Under the pieces are notes generated by a model that was not told the DNA's origin, searched no databases, and was given only the letters and a program-made list of their open reading frames with translations. A stretch of 64,000 nt of DNA from Ignavibacteriales bacterium (lineage in GTDB: Bacteria > Bacteroidota > Ignavibacteria > Ignavibacteriales > SURF-24). How positions within the stretch are numbered: the stretch's first letter is position 1; each line of letters starts with the position of its first letter. The position numbers and the translations under genes were made by a program. The DNA lies in contig QZKB01000019.1 in assembly GCA_003599415.1 (NCBI GenBank), positions 1-64,000 on the forward strand, written 5' to 3'. Below, in pieces: positions 17,415-25,681 of this stretch.

Positions 17415-18791
17415 GTGGATAAATTAGTATTTATTGTTGACGATGAAAAAGCAATTTCAAGATTATTAACCCACTGGGTAAAAGAAAAGTGGGGCTACAA
17501 AATTGAAGTGTTCGAGAACGGCGAGGAAATGCTTAGTAAGCTTTACCTTAATCCCGACTTAATACTTCTTGATATAATGTTGCCCGGTATAGATGGCATT
17601 GAAATACTTAAGAGAATAAAAAATGTTGATCCCAATTACCCTATAATTATGCTTTCGGCGCAAGGAAGTATCGAAATTGCTGTTGAAGCCTTACGCCTTG
17701 GCGCTTTTGATTATTTCCCGAAACCAATCGATATCCAGCGTCTGGAACCGGCCATTAAAAATGCAATTAAAAATTTTGATCTGCAGCGTGAACTGATGCT
17801 GCTTAAAGAAACTGTTCAGCGAGAGTACGGCTTTGAAAATGTTATCTCTGCCGATAAAAAAATGCAGGATGTCTTTAAACTAGTCTCAAAAGTTCTCGAT
17901 AATGATATTACGGTTTTAATCCAGGGCGAAAGCGGTACCGGTAAAGAGTTAATTGCAAAGGCTATTCACTACAATGGCTTGCGTAAAGATAAGCCGTTTG
18001 TAGTTGTTAATTGTGCATCTATACCGCGTGAACTGCTTGAAAGCGAATTATTTGGTCATGAAAAAGGATCTTTTACCGGAGCGTATCAAAGGAAAATAGG
18101 TAAATTTGAATTGGCTAAAGAAGGTACATTATTTCTTGATGAAGTTGGTGATCTTCATATGGCGCTACAGGCTAAACTGCTAAGAGTTATTCAGCAGAAG
18201 GAGTTTGAACGGGTGGGCGGTACGGAAGTAATTAAAACAGACGTTCGGATTATTTCGGCTACAAACAAGGATCTTAAAACCGCTGTCGATATGAAAGAAT
18301 TCAGAGAGGATTTATTTTACAGGCTTAATTCATTTCCTATCTTTATTCCTCCTCTTAGGGAAAGAAGGGGAGATATTCTTATTTTAACTGAGTATTTTAT
18401 TTCTCAGTCGAATAAAAAGCTTAATAAAAACATTAAAGGTTTTTCTAAAAAAGCGCTTAAATTATTTTATGATTATGGCTGGCCGGGGAATGTTAGAGAG
18501 CTTGAGAATACGGTTGAACGTTGCATGATTTTAACCGAATCGGAAATTGTTGATGTCGATGTTCTGCCTGCTAATATTAAAACGTCCGATGGTTCTTCCG
18601 TCGGCAATCTGTCAGCCCCATTCTTTACGGATGATTCTGTTATTATTCCTTTTGAACGGCTGAAGGAAGAAGCAATAAGACATGCATTAAAGATTACAAA
18701 AGGTAATATACTTGAAACTGCCAAAAGACTTCACATTGGCAGGGCAACACTTTATAGACTAATGGAGAAATATAAAATACCAAACGATTAA
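17415..18791 (+). CDS. Sigma-54-dependent response regulator (NtrC family)
   Basis: Activator of RNA polymerase-sigma54 of 458 residues. The receiver domain (1-120) has the acidic pair DD9-10 and phospho-acceptor D53 in LLLDIMLPG. The AAA+ domain (about 140-380) carries Walker A GESGTGKE, the sigma54-contact loop ESELFGHEKGSFTGA and Walker B LFLDEVGDL. The C-terminal Fis-type helix-turn-helix is in GNILETAKRLHIGRATLYRLMEKY. The start is GTG 17415 with 'tgagga' upstream. It is paired with the preceding kinase and heads two partner-switching genes, which suggests those are in its operon or regulon. Confidence 0.95.
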   Translation: MDKLVFIVDDEKAISRLLTHWVKEKWGYKIEVFENGEEMLSKLYLNPDLILLDIMLPGIDGIEILKRIKNVDPNYPIIMLSAQGSIEIAVEALRLGAFDYFPKPIDIQRLEPAIKNAIKNFDLQRELMLLKETVQREYGFENVISADKKMQDVFKLVSKVLDNDITVLIQGESGTGKELIAKAIHYNGLRKDKPFVVVNCASIPRELLESELFGHEKGSFTGAYQRKIGKFELAKEGTLFLDEVGDLHMALQAKLLRVIQQKEFERVGGTEVIKTDVRIISATNKDLKTAVDMKEFREDLFYRLNSFPIFIPPLRERRGDILILTEYFISQSNKKLNKNIKGFSKKALKLFYDYGWPGNVRELENTVERCMILTESEIVDVDVLPANIKTSDGSSVGNLSAPFFTDDSVIIPFERLKEEAIRHALKITKGNILETAKRLHIGRATLYRLMEKYKIPND

Positions 18792-18814
18792 CTCGTTAAA
18801 TATTAGGAGTAAAA

Positions 18815-19153
18815 ATGGATTTTATTAAAGAAAAATACGGCGATGTAATTGTAGAAGTTGTTAGCTTAGACAGGGCAACTCTTAAAGAAGCAGAGAACTT
18901 CAAAAAAATTCTTATAAAGGATATTGATGAAGGAAGCCGTAAACTTGTTGTAGACCTTTCCCAGTGTGAATTTATTGATTCAACATTTCTTGGTGCTTTG
19001 GTGGTTAGTTTGAAAAAGGTAACCTCACTCGGTGGCGACCTTAAGCTTGTTGGCTTTCAACCGGCCGTTCATGCTATGTTTGAGTTGACCAGGATGTTTC
19101 GTGTGTTTGAAACATTTGGCGAAAAAGAGGATGCAATAAAAAGCTACGCCTGA
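18815..19153 (+). CDS. STAS-domain anti-sigma factor antagonist
   Basis: A small 112-residue STAS protein of the SpoIIAA/RsbV type, which binds an anti-sigma kinase when unphosphorylated. The phosphorylation site is S56 in CEFIDSTFLGALV, preceded by KLVVDLSQ; the C-terminus has FELTRMFRVFETF as in the family. It lies 23 bp after the NtrC-type gene and 36 bp before a SpoIIE phosphatase, its likely dephosphorylating enzyme. No RsbW-like kinase is present in this window, so the partner must be elsewhere. Good ribosome-binding site 'taggag'. Confidence 0.93.
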   Translation: MDFIKEKYGDVIVEVVSLDRATLKEAENFKKILIKDIDEGSRKLVVDLSQCEFIDSTFLGALVVSLKKVTSLGGDLKLVGFQPAVHAMFELTRMFRVFETFGEKEDAIKSYA

Positions 19154-19189
19154 TTTTTTTATAGATTACCGAGGTTATATTTTTTAGGT

Positions 19190-20737
19190 ATGGAATTCAT
19201 AAACAGAAATATTTTAATTGTTCTGAAGGATAACTCACTTATCAGATTAGTAGAACTTTATCTTGCTGATGAAAAATGTTCTATTCGGACCGTAGAGGAA
19301 TTTTCAAGTGCATTTGATATAATTGAAAAAGATCAGATCGATCTTGTTATAACAAATTATTCAGAAGGATATAAGGAGTTTTACTCGTTACGCAACGATA
19401 AATTTAAGAACCTGCCCTTCCTTTTTATTGTTCAGTCAAACGATCAGGTTGATCAATCATATTTGCTTAAAGAGAGCGCCGAAGATTTTATTAATTTTCC
19501 GCTTGATGAAGCTGAACTTAAATTTAAAATGTTATCGCTTATCAAAAGAAGCGATATCTATAAGGCCTTTGTTAAAAAAGCAGATGAACAAAAACAGGTT
19601 ATTGCCGAAGCAAACAAGGTTCTGCTTGTTGATGACGATCTGAAATTATCAAAATTGTTTGAGTATAATTTAACCAAGGCGGGGTTCGAAGTTAAAGTTG
19701 CTCACAACGGATTGGATGCGTTAAGTGTTATTACCAAATATACACCGGATATTATCGTGTGCGATATTATGATGCCTGAAATGGATGGTTATCAATTCAG
19801 GCGTGAACTCCTTCAGCATCCGGTTTATAAAGAAATTCCTTTCGTGTTTCTTACTGCAAAGGGAGATGAGAGTGATATTCTTGACGGGTATGATCTTGAA
19901 ATAGAGGATTATATTATTAAAACTTCCGGTCCCCGTGTTGTTGTGGCCAAAGTCAGTGCAATACTGAAAACGCTCGATAAAGAACGAAAGAAAATGGTTT
20001 CGGAAATTAATAAAGCGGCTGATTCTTTTCGCGCTAAAGTTGTACCGGATGAATTTCCTGTGTTTGAAGGATTTGACATTAAACACTGGCATCAGCCATA
20101 CAAGGGAATTCCCGGCGGAGATTTTATTGATTATTTCCAGCTGGATCAGGATAATCTTGTTATTGTTCTTGGTGATGTAATGGGAAAGAAATGGGGAGCA
20201 TGGTATTTTGCTTTTGCTTATGCAGGTTACGTCCGCAGCGCAATCCGTGTTGTACTTCAGTCTGCCAAAGAATTTTCTCCGAGTGTTTTACTGCAGGGAA
20301 TAAATGAATCAGTTTACCAGGATGCGAAAGTATCGGAAGTATTTGCAACCCTTTCAATTGTTATAGTTGATAAGAAAAACAAAACGGCAAAATATTCCGG
20401 AGCAGGAGATCTTCCGATTGTTTATAAAAATTCTCTTACGGGAAGTGTTGAGCAAAAAAGTTCTAAGGGAATGCTGCTTGGCTTTATGGCAGATGGAGGC
20501 TACAGCGATGTTGCTATTCCTCTTAATCCGGGAGACTATCTTGTATTACATTCGGATGGAATAATTGAATCGCGTGGTTTGAAGGGTGAACAATTTGGTT
20601 CAGACAGGTTAAAGAAAGCTCTTGCTGAATTACCAGATAGGGATGTTTTTATTGATACAATTAAGCAGGAACTTACTTCTTTCACGAATGATAACTTTGA
20701 AGACGATATAAGTCTTGTTACAATAAAAGTCTGTTAA
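19190..20737 (+). CDS. Double-receiver SpoIIE-type phosphatase
   Basis: A protein of 515 residues with two receiver domains followed by a PP2C/SpoIIE phosphatase. The first receiver (about 5-125) is degenerate: where the phospho-aspartate should be, the sequence reads DLVITNYSEG, so it probably cannot be phosphorylated. The second (about 142-268) is intact, with DDD and CDIMMPEMDG. The phosphatase (about 285-515) retains IPGGDFIDYF, LGDVMGKKWG, HSDGIIESRG and FEDDISLVTI. It probably dephosphorylates the adjacent STAS protein under control of the kinase at 15510 or another kinase. It closes the operon at a strong terminator. Confidence 0.92.
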   Translation: MEFINRNILIVLKDNSLIRLVELYLADEKCSIRTVEEFSSAFDIIEKDQIDLVITNYSEGYKEFYSLRNDKFKNLPFLFIVQSNDQVDQSYLLKESAEDFINFPLDEAELKFKMLSLIKRSDIYKAFVKKADEQKQVIAEANKVLLVDDDLKLSKLFEYNLTKAGFEVKVAHNGLDALSVITKYTPDIIVCDIMMPEMDGYQFRRELLQHPVYKEIPFVFLTAKGDESDILDGYDLEIEDYIIKTSGPRVVVAKVSAILKTLDKERKKMVSEINKAADSFRAKVVPDEFPVFEGFDIKHWHQPYKGIPGGDFIDYFQLDQDNLVIVLGDVMGKKWGAWYFAFAYAGYVRSAIRVVLQSAKEFSPSVLLQGINESVYQDAKVSEVFATLSIVIVDKKNKTAKYSGAGDLPIVYKNSLTGSVEQKSSKGMLLGFMADGGYSDVAIPLNPGDYLVLHSDGIIESRGLKGEQFGSDRLKKALAELPDRDVFIDTIKQELTSFTNDNFEDDISLVTIKVC

Positions 20738-20770
20738 AAAAAATCCCTCTGAAGCGAGGGATTTTTTATT
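20738..20770. terminator. Intrinsic terminator of the signalling operon
   Basis: A stem AAAAAATCCCTC (20738-20749) with GAGGGATTTTTT (20756-20767), a 6-base loop, and A and T runs on either side. It sits directly at the stop codon and could serve both this operon and the converging gene ending at 20790. Confidence 0.9.
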
Positions 20771-20789
20771 TCCATTAACAATTCATCAA

Positions 20790-21425
20790 TTAAAAGAAAA
20801 CGCCCACAAGAAAATCAAAGGATTGGTTTTTTACCTTCACATTTTCGTTTGAATAAACATTTGATAAATCATAGTTATATCTGAATTCTGCAAGCAGCGA
20901 AAGCGGTAATACTTTAATCAACTCAGTACCAATTCCAATTGTCAATCCAAAATTTCCTTTTTTGAAATCCTTGTAAGTGGTTTCAAATCCTTTTTCAATA
21001 TCTCTTCCTAACTCAATATCTGCGCGTGGACCGGCAATAAGATAAGGTGAAAAGAGAACAAGGTTGTATCGTATTTTACCTAGTAAGAATAAGGACAAGT
21101 AGTCAATTCGGTTATTTAATGTAGTGGTTCCTGTTATATCCGGGCTATCCGGACCTGTTGTTGGAATATTTAATTTCATGCCTTTCTGAGTATAATCAGC
21201 TTCTGCAACAACACTTAAAAAAGGTATATCAAGGAATTCTACAAAACCACCAATGTTTAAACCAAACCGGTTATCCGGCTCTAAAGAGGAATTAATTGAA
21301 TAATCCCAAACCTGCTTTGCCAATGAACCACCGACCTTAATTCCATAACTTCGTATAAACTGAGCATGAAGTGTGGTTGAAATGAGAGTAAAACCGAAAA
21401 TAAAAAATAAAAGTCTTTTGGACAT
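20790..21425 (-). CDS. Secreted outer-membrane beta-barrel protein (PorT-like)
   Basis: A 211-residue protein with a signal peptide (MSKRLLFFIFGFTLISTTLHAQ) and then a beta-barrel pattern: 'YGIKVGGSLAKQVWDY', 'NIGGFVEFLDIPFLSVVAEADYTQKGM', 'FSPYLIAGPRADIELG', ending in FDFLVGVFF with a terminal aromatic residue. These features fit the outer-membrane beta-barrel/PorT-like families common in Bacteroidota. I start at ATG 21425 because 'gaggag' lies 8 bases upstream; a TTG 15 bases earlier is less likely. Function unknown. Confidence 0.8.
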   Translation of the reverse strand: MSKRLLFFIFGFTLISTTLHAQFIRSYGIKVGGSLAKQVWDYSINSSLEPDNRFGLNIGGFVEFLDIPFLSVVAEADYTQKGMKLNIPTTGPDSPDITGTTTLNNRIDYLSLFLLGKIRYNLVLFSPYLIAGPRADIELGRDIEKGFETTYKDFKKGNFGLTIGIGTELIKVLPLSLLAEFRYNYDLSNVYSNENVKVKNQSFDFLVGVFF

Positions 21426-21495
21426 TGCTAAACTCCTCAAATGTTTTGTGAAATGTATTGAAAGGAATATGATAAATTCAAGGGCATATTTAAGG

Positions 21496-21532
21496 GAAAA
21501 ATAAAAGTCTCCTGTTGTTAACGGAGACTTTT
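21496..21532 (-). terminator. Terminator of the GT2-DUF4922 operon
   Basis: A perfect inverted repeat AAAAGTCTCC (21503-21512) and GGAGACTTTT (21523-21532). On the minus strand the hairpin is followed by a T-rich tract, just after the DUF4922 stop. Confidence 0.8.
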
Positions 21533-21539
21533 AACTTTG

Positions 21540-22556
21540 TTATGTTGAAGTGATTTCTTCCTTCAGACTTTTTTTCAGGTATTCGAAGAATTCTGTTGAA
21601 AGAGTAACCTGCCGGAAAATATCAATCACCTGTTCTTTTGTAATCTTATTAAAGTCCTTTTCAAGCGGAGTAATTAATGTGCCCCCCATATCAACTCCAG
21701 CAGGACTAAGCAGAATATTTTCATCTCCTTCTGCAAAATAGTAAGAAGGACGATGACGTGAACGCGGAAAAATTACTACACGCCATTTATTGTTCTCATA
21801 AAAGGAAAGTATATTCATCATCGGCTCTTCACCTTTTGATGAAATTTTTTCGAGAATACTATACAACACATCAAAGGCTTTGATGATTTTATATTTGTTT
21901 TCAGATTCAATGGAAATGAATTTTCTAAGGTAACCATCCACGGCAGATACGCGTAAATTCTTTCCTTCAATCAACGGAAGGCCTAAGGTTGATACAACAT
22001 TATCATACTCAGAGTCAATTGGCATAAAGAATTTATTGCCTGCCTGGAAATGAAGATGATCCGGTGCAGATGCGCCGCACTTAGGTCCGTTATAAAATAT
22101 GGTATAGTATTTCCCTAAGTCCCTGCTGAAATCCAAAAACACAGAGAATGAATCATCAATTAACTGCGGAAGATGTTCAACATTTGGTAATGTAAAATGC
22201 TCGTTAAAAATTGGGAAAGGATTACAAAGTATAAGATAATTGTTCTTATATAAAATACCCTTTTGTTCTTCCGGTAAATGATTAAAACATAAAAAGCATT
22301 TTCGTTCTTTAATAGATTTATCATCAACTTTTGCCGCGGAAGAAACAATCCTGCCGGGATTAAACTGTACCTTAATATTAAAACCATCAAATTCAAAATT
22401 TCTTACTTCAACACCATCAAGACTATTATAACCTTTTGAGCATAATGGCCAAACGGCCTTTTGCTGCAATAGCAAAGCTTTTGTTTTATCCGCTAAATCT
22501 TCACCGGACAAAAAAGGATCAAGGTCTGTATCGGTAATTAATTTATCTTCTATCAT
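21540..22556 (-). CDS. DUF4922 / HIT-like nucleotidyltransferase-phosphorylase family protein
   Basis: A 338-residue cytosolic protein of the DUF4922 type, distantly like GDP-hexose or Ap4A phosphorylases of the HIT/GalT superfamily. Visible features are [16 protein letters not shown] (Cys pair), the hydrophobic '[26 protein letters not shown]', and the HIT-like active-site motif DHLHFQAGN in [10 protein letters not shown]. The C-terminal part contains [15 protein letters not shown]. The reaction is not known; phosphorolysis or transfer on a nucleotide sugar is an inference from the fold. The start codon overlaps the stop of the upstream glycosyltransferase by 4 bases, so the two are translationally coupled. 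Confidence 0.85.
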   Translation of the reverse strand: MIEDKLITDTDLDPFLSGEDLADKTKALLLQQKAVWPLCSKGYNSLDGVEVRNFEFDGFNIKVQFNPGRIVSSAAKVDDKSIKERKCFLCFNHLPEEQKGILYKNNYLILCNPFPIFNEHFTLPNVEHLPQLIDDSFSVFLDFSRDLGKYYTIFYNGPKCGASAPDHLHFQAGNKFFMPIDSEYDNVVSTLGLPLIEGKNLRVSAVDGYLRKFISIESENKYKIIKAFDVLYSILEKISSKGEEPMMNILSFYENNKWRVVIFPRSRHRPSYYFAEGDENILLSPAGVDMGGTLITPLEKDFNKITKEQVIDIFRQVTLSTEFFEYLKKSLKEEITST

Positions 22557-24019
22557 AAAGCATTTTTTCTTTGTCTTGCTAAAACTTCAATGCTGCGCAA
22601 CCTATCCTTGTAAAGATTATGCGAATTCATTTTAACTATGTCCAAGGAAGCATCCGTGTTATCTTCCCATCTGCGGCAAAGATAAATCGGTTCGTAAATT
22701 CTGCCAATCTGGTATTTCCTGCTTATGCTTAAACCAAGGGCATAGTCTTCGCCATAGCTAACGTTAGGAACATTTATTTTACGAAGCACAGGAGTATAAA
22801 AAGCGCGCGGTGCACCTAAACCATTAATTCTTAATGCGTTATTTCTGCCGTTGTCAGGAGTCCATTCTTTATGGTCAATAAGTCCGGGAGGAATTTCTTC
22901 CAGTTTGAAATTAACCATTTGGTATGAACCAATTACCATTGCACATTTTTCTTTTAAGAAGACATCAACAACTTTCTGGACTGTGGTTTCATCTTTATAA
23001 AGATCATCACTGTCTAACTGGATGGCAAACCTTCCGCATTTTGGATGGTGAATAGCAGTTGTCCAGCAGCCACCTATTCCAAGATCCTTTCTATCCGGTA
23101 TAATGTGGATAAGTCTTTTATCTTTCTCTGCAATTGATTGTAATATTTCTGTGGTCCCATCGGTTGAGTAATTATCAACAACAATCAGGTTAAAGCTATA
23201 CTCTGTTTTTTGTTTTAGAACAGAATCCACTGCATCGGAAATTGTTTTAGCCCTGTTTTTTACCGGAATTACTACAGAAGCTTCCATTTCAAATTTATGA
23301 TCTTCTATATCGATCTGTTCAAACTTGGGCTCAAGGTAAGCTCCAATCTTTTTAAGATGATATGTACAGGCAATTTCCATCTCAATCTGTAATGACCGGT
23401 TTCTTGGGTCAACGTAATCGAACATTTTCTCGCCGGATTTTCTTGTATCGCTTTCAATAGTTGTGTAAAGAAATTCCGGAATTCTGATGATTGGGTTGCT
23501 CTGTGAGATTTTTAACCTGAGGTTATATAAACCGGCAAATTTATAATCTTTCTTCTCCTCGTCCTGCAAAGCATCTTTAAGTAATGCTGAATTAAGGAAA
23601 TACAGATACCCGAAATCGAAATCATTTCTAAGACTGCCAATCTGGTAATCAATTACAGGATGCGTAAGGCGTACATCATTTTTCATTTCATAATAATCAG
23701 AATAAACCAATCCGGCACCAGTATCTTCGGCTACAAGTTGAAATCTTTCTATTCCGTATTGCCCGAATTCCAGTGGGTTATCCTGAATAACGAGTAAAGT
23801 ATAAGGTGTATCGGCAGTTTCTTTTATCAGGTTTATTGTAGAGCTGCTGTATAAATCTTCAACTTTCAACAGTTTACAACCATCCAATGGCTGTTCTACA
23901 TCTCCCAAACCAAGCAAATAGATATCTTTAATTAAGGGACTCTTTCTAAGTTCGCTTACAGTTTTTGATGTGTGGTTGTAACCACTATACGGCAAATAAG
24001 CATTGATTGTTTTTGTCAT
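22553..24019 (-). CDS. Family 2 glycosyltransferase with long N-terminal extension
   Basis: A 488-residue protein. A GT-A family 2 domain starts near 248 ([24 protein letters not shown], then [15 protein letters not shown]), has the metal site QLDSDDLY, and ends around 470 with [12 protein letters not shown]. The first 240 residues ([20 protein letters not shown]..., '[19 protein letters not shown]...[10 protein letters not shown]') look like a degenerate second GT-A-like fold. No membrane segment was seen, so it is probably soluble. It is coupled to the DUF4922 gene. Acceptor and sugar unknown. Confidence 0.88.
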   Translation of the reverse strand: MTKTINAYLPYSGYNHTSKTVSELRKSPLIKDIYLLGLGDVEQPLDGCKLLKVEDLYSSSTINLIKETADTPYTLLVIQDNPLEFGQYGIERFQLVAEDTGAGLVYSDYYEMKNDVRLTHPVIDYQIGSLRNDFDFGYLYFLNSALLKDALQDEEKKDYKFAGLYNLRLKISQSNPIIRIPEFLYTTIESDTRKSGEKMFDYVDPRNRSLQIEMEIACTYHLKKIGAYLEPKFEQIDIEDHKFEMEASVVIPVKNRAKTISDAVDSVLKQKTEYSFNLIVVDNYSTDGTTEILQSIAEKDKRLIHIIPDRKDLGIGGCWTTAIHHPKCGRFAIQLDSDDLYKDETTVQKVVDVFLKEKCAMVIGSYQMVNFKLEEIPPGLIDHKEWTPDNGRNNALRINGLGAPRAFYTPVLRKINVPNVSYGEDYALGLSISRKYQIGRIYEPIYLCRRWEDNTDASLDIVKMNSHNLYKDRLRSIEVLARQRKNAL

Positions 24020-24254
24020 TAACTCCTCCTGGATTTGTTTGGCAAATTTATTAAAATTATCTCAAATATTTCATGAATTTTCTGTCTCGCATTAATAAGA
24101 AGTTAGATTTTCAAAATAAATCCGACCATGAAAATTATATATTCGAATAATTTGGCTTGCTCTTCACCGAGTACCTGAGGGAAATAATTGGTTGCTATTT
24201 GTAGCTGTGGAGGCTTTATTTAAATGTAAATTTAATAAATAAAGAGAGGTATTA

Positions 24255-24767
24255 TTGACTTCACTAACAAAAGGAATCATATTTAGTATTATGCTTCTTT
24301 TGCTAGGATTCACTATTATCCAAGATGAATTGAGTCCTGAAACCGAGCCTGTAGTCAATGTTCAGATTAATGAGCATGAATATAGTACTCCTGATTCAGC
24401 AACAACTGAGATAGAAAAGCAATCTATCATAAAATTTGTTGAAAAAGGTGATATGTTGGCTTCATGGTATGGTCCAAGATTTCACGGTAAAAAGACCGCA
24501 AATGGTGAATATTATGATCAAATGGCATTTACTGCTGCACATAAAACTTTACCGTTTGGTACACTGTTGAAATTAACCAACCCAAGGAATAACAAGACTG
24601 TTATTGTTCGGGTTAATGATCGCGGACCATATAGTGGAAACAGAGACCTTGATCTTTCCAAAGGTGCCGCTGTGGCATTAGGTATGGTAAGACGGGGTGT
24701 AATTAAGGTTGAAGTTGCCGAGGTTGCTCTGGCAGATGAGAACCGACCGTTATTGGCTATAAATTAA
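24255..24767 (+). CDS. rlpA: RlpA-family septal-ring lytic transglycosylase-like protein
   Basis: A 170-residue exported protein with a double-psi beta-barrel at about 70-160: ASWYGPRFHGKKTANGEYYD, FTAAHKTLPFGT, VIVRVNDRGPYSGNRDLDLS. RlpA proteins cleave or bind peptidoglycan glycan strands stripped of stem peptides during cell separation. The N-terminus is a single hydrophobic segment (GIIFSIMLLLLGFTII) acting as signal or anchor; no SPOR domain follows. The TTG start at 24255 is preferred because 'agagagg' lies 6 bases upstream and the next ATG would cut into the hydrophobic segment. The 235-base region upstream has a small hairpin GCTA-TTTG-TAGC but no recognised riboswitch. Confidence 0.88.
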   Translation: MTSLTKGIIFSIMLLLLGFTIIQDELSPETEPVVNVQINEHEYSTPDSATTEIEKQSIIKFVEKGDMLASWYGPRFHGKKTANGEYYDQMAFTAAHKTLPFGTLLKLTNPRNNKTVIVRVNDRGPYSGNRDLDLSKGAAVALGMVRRGVIKVEVAEVALADENRPLLAIN

Positions 24768-24787
24768 TTATATATCCAAAGAAAATT

Positions 24788-24811
24788 AACCCCGCACTAA
24801 GCGGGGTTTTT
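24788..24811 (+). terminator. Intrinsic terminator of rlpA
   Basis: A stem AACCCCGC (24788-24795), loop ACTAA, GCGGGGTT (24801-24808), then T residues. It lies between the converging rlpA and the DUF6263-like gene. Confidence 0.9.
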
Positions 24812-24824
24812 CATTTCCTCATTC

Positions 24825-25664
24825 CTATTTATCAAGTATAGTCTGTTTTGATTTCATCGATTGGCTGATGGGGATAATCATATTCTGTTCTCCGGTGGCG
24901 GCCATTGTCATTTCATTATCAAGAATGACATCTACGAAGACAATTAAACCTTTTGCCGGGGCAAAATAAAGTTTACCGGAATTCTTTCCGTTTCCTTCAA
25001 TAAATAAATCCATACCCATTATTTTAGCGCTGCCTTCCGAGGAAGTCTTTCCTGTAAAGTTAATGACAAGGCAACTGTAACCTAAAGTATCAATCTTACC
25101 AGCAAGAGTATAATCTAAATTAGAAGTTGTTAATATCTTTCCGCCCATCATTACAACTGAATCAACACTTGTATTATTCCAGGTTTCACCGGGTTTAATT
25201 TCTTTATCAGGCAGAACAACGAGTTTTGTAATTTCATTTCCAAAACTACCCATCTCTTCCATTCCAGCCATTACGGTATCAACAATTTCCTTTTTTGTTA
25301 CTTTACCGTTCTTCTCAACAATTATTCTCGTTCTTTTACCTTCGTTTTCATTCAGGCTTATAGTAGTATCTTTCATAGGCATACTTGTGCGAACTTTACC
25401 TGAATCAATTGATACTAATAGAGAAAACTGGTCTCCCATTACATCTTCAGTTTCCATCTTAAGGAATATTTTACTTTCTAATCCAATCTTCATTTCCTGA
25501 CCCATCATCGATTGAGTGATGGTACCGTCAGTTATTGAAGAATACTTATAAGATTTTCCCTTTTCAAAGTTATATTTCAGGTTATAACCGCTCTGCGCAG
25601 AAATAATACAACTAAAAGAGAAAACGAAAAGTATTGTAAACAAACCTGTGAAGTTCTTTTTCAT
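24825..25664 (-). CDS. Secreted DUF6263-like protein
   Basis: A 279-residue protein with a signal peptide ending ISAQ (about 23). The mature part begins 'YNLKYNFEKGKSYKYSSITDGTITQSMMGQEM' and contains 'PDKEIKPGETWNNTSVDSV' and 'NGKNSGKLYFAPAKGLIVFVDV', which I recognise as the DUF6263 type found in Bacteroidota. No catalytic motif and no sorting domain were seen. It is 17 bp downstream of an M28 lipoprotein gene and is probably co-transcribed with it. Function unknown. Confidence 0.78.
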   Translation of the reverse strand: MKKNFTGLFTILFVFSFSCIISAQSGYNLKYNFEKGKSYKYSSITDGTITQSMMGQEMKIGLESKIFLKMETEDVMGDQFSLLVSIDSGKVRTSMPMKDTTISLNENEGKRTRIIVEKNGKVTKKEIVDTVMAGMEEMGSFGNEITKLVVLPDKEIKPGETWNNTSVDSVVMMGGKILTTSNLDYTLAGKIDTLGYSCLVINFTGKTSSEGSAKIMGMDLFIEGNGKNSGKLYFAPAKGLIVFVDVILDNEMTMAATGEQNMIIPISQSMKSKQTILDK

Positions 25665-25681
25665 AACGCCTCTTAAATAAT

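Noticed and set aside
24130-24254. Riboswitch in front of rlpA (c-di-AMP type considered because it precedes such genes in other bacteria)
   Set aside because: The conserved core strings of the ydaO/yuaA, SAM and GEMM classes are not present; only a 4-bp hairpin is visible.
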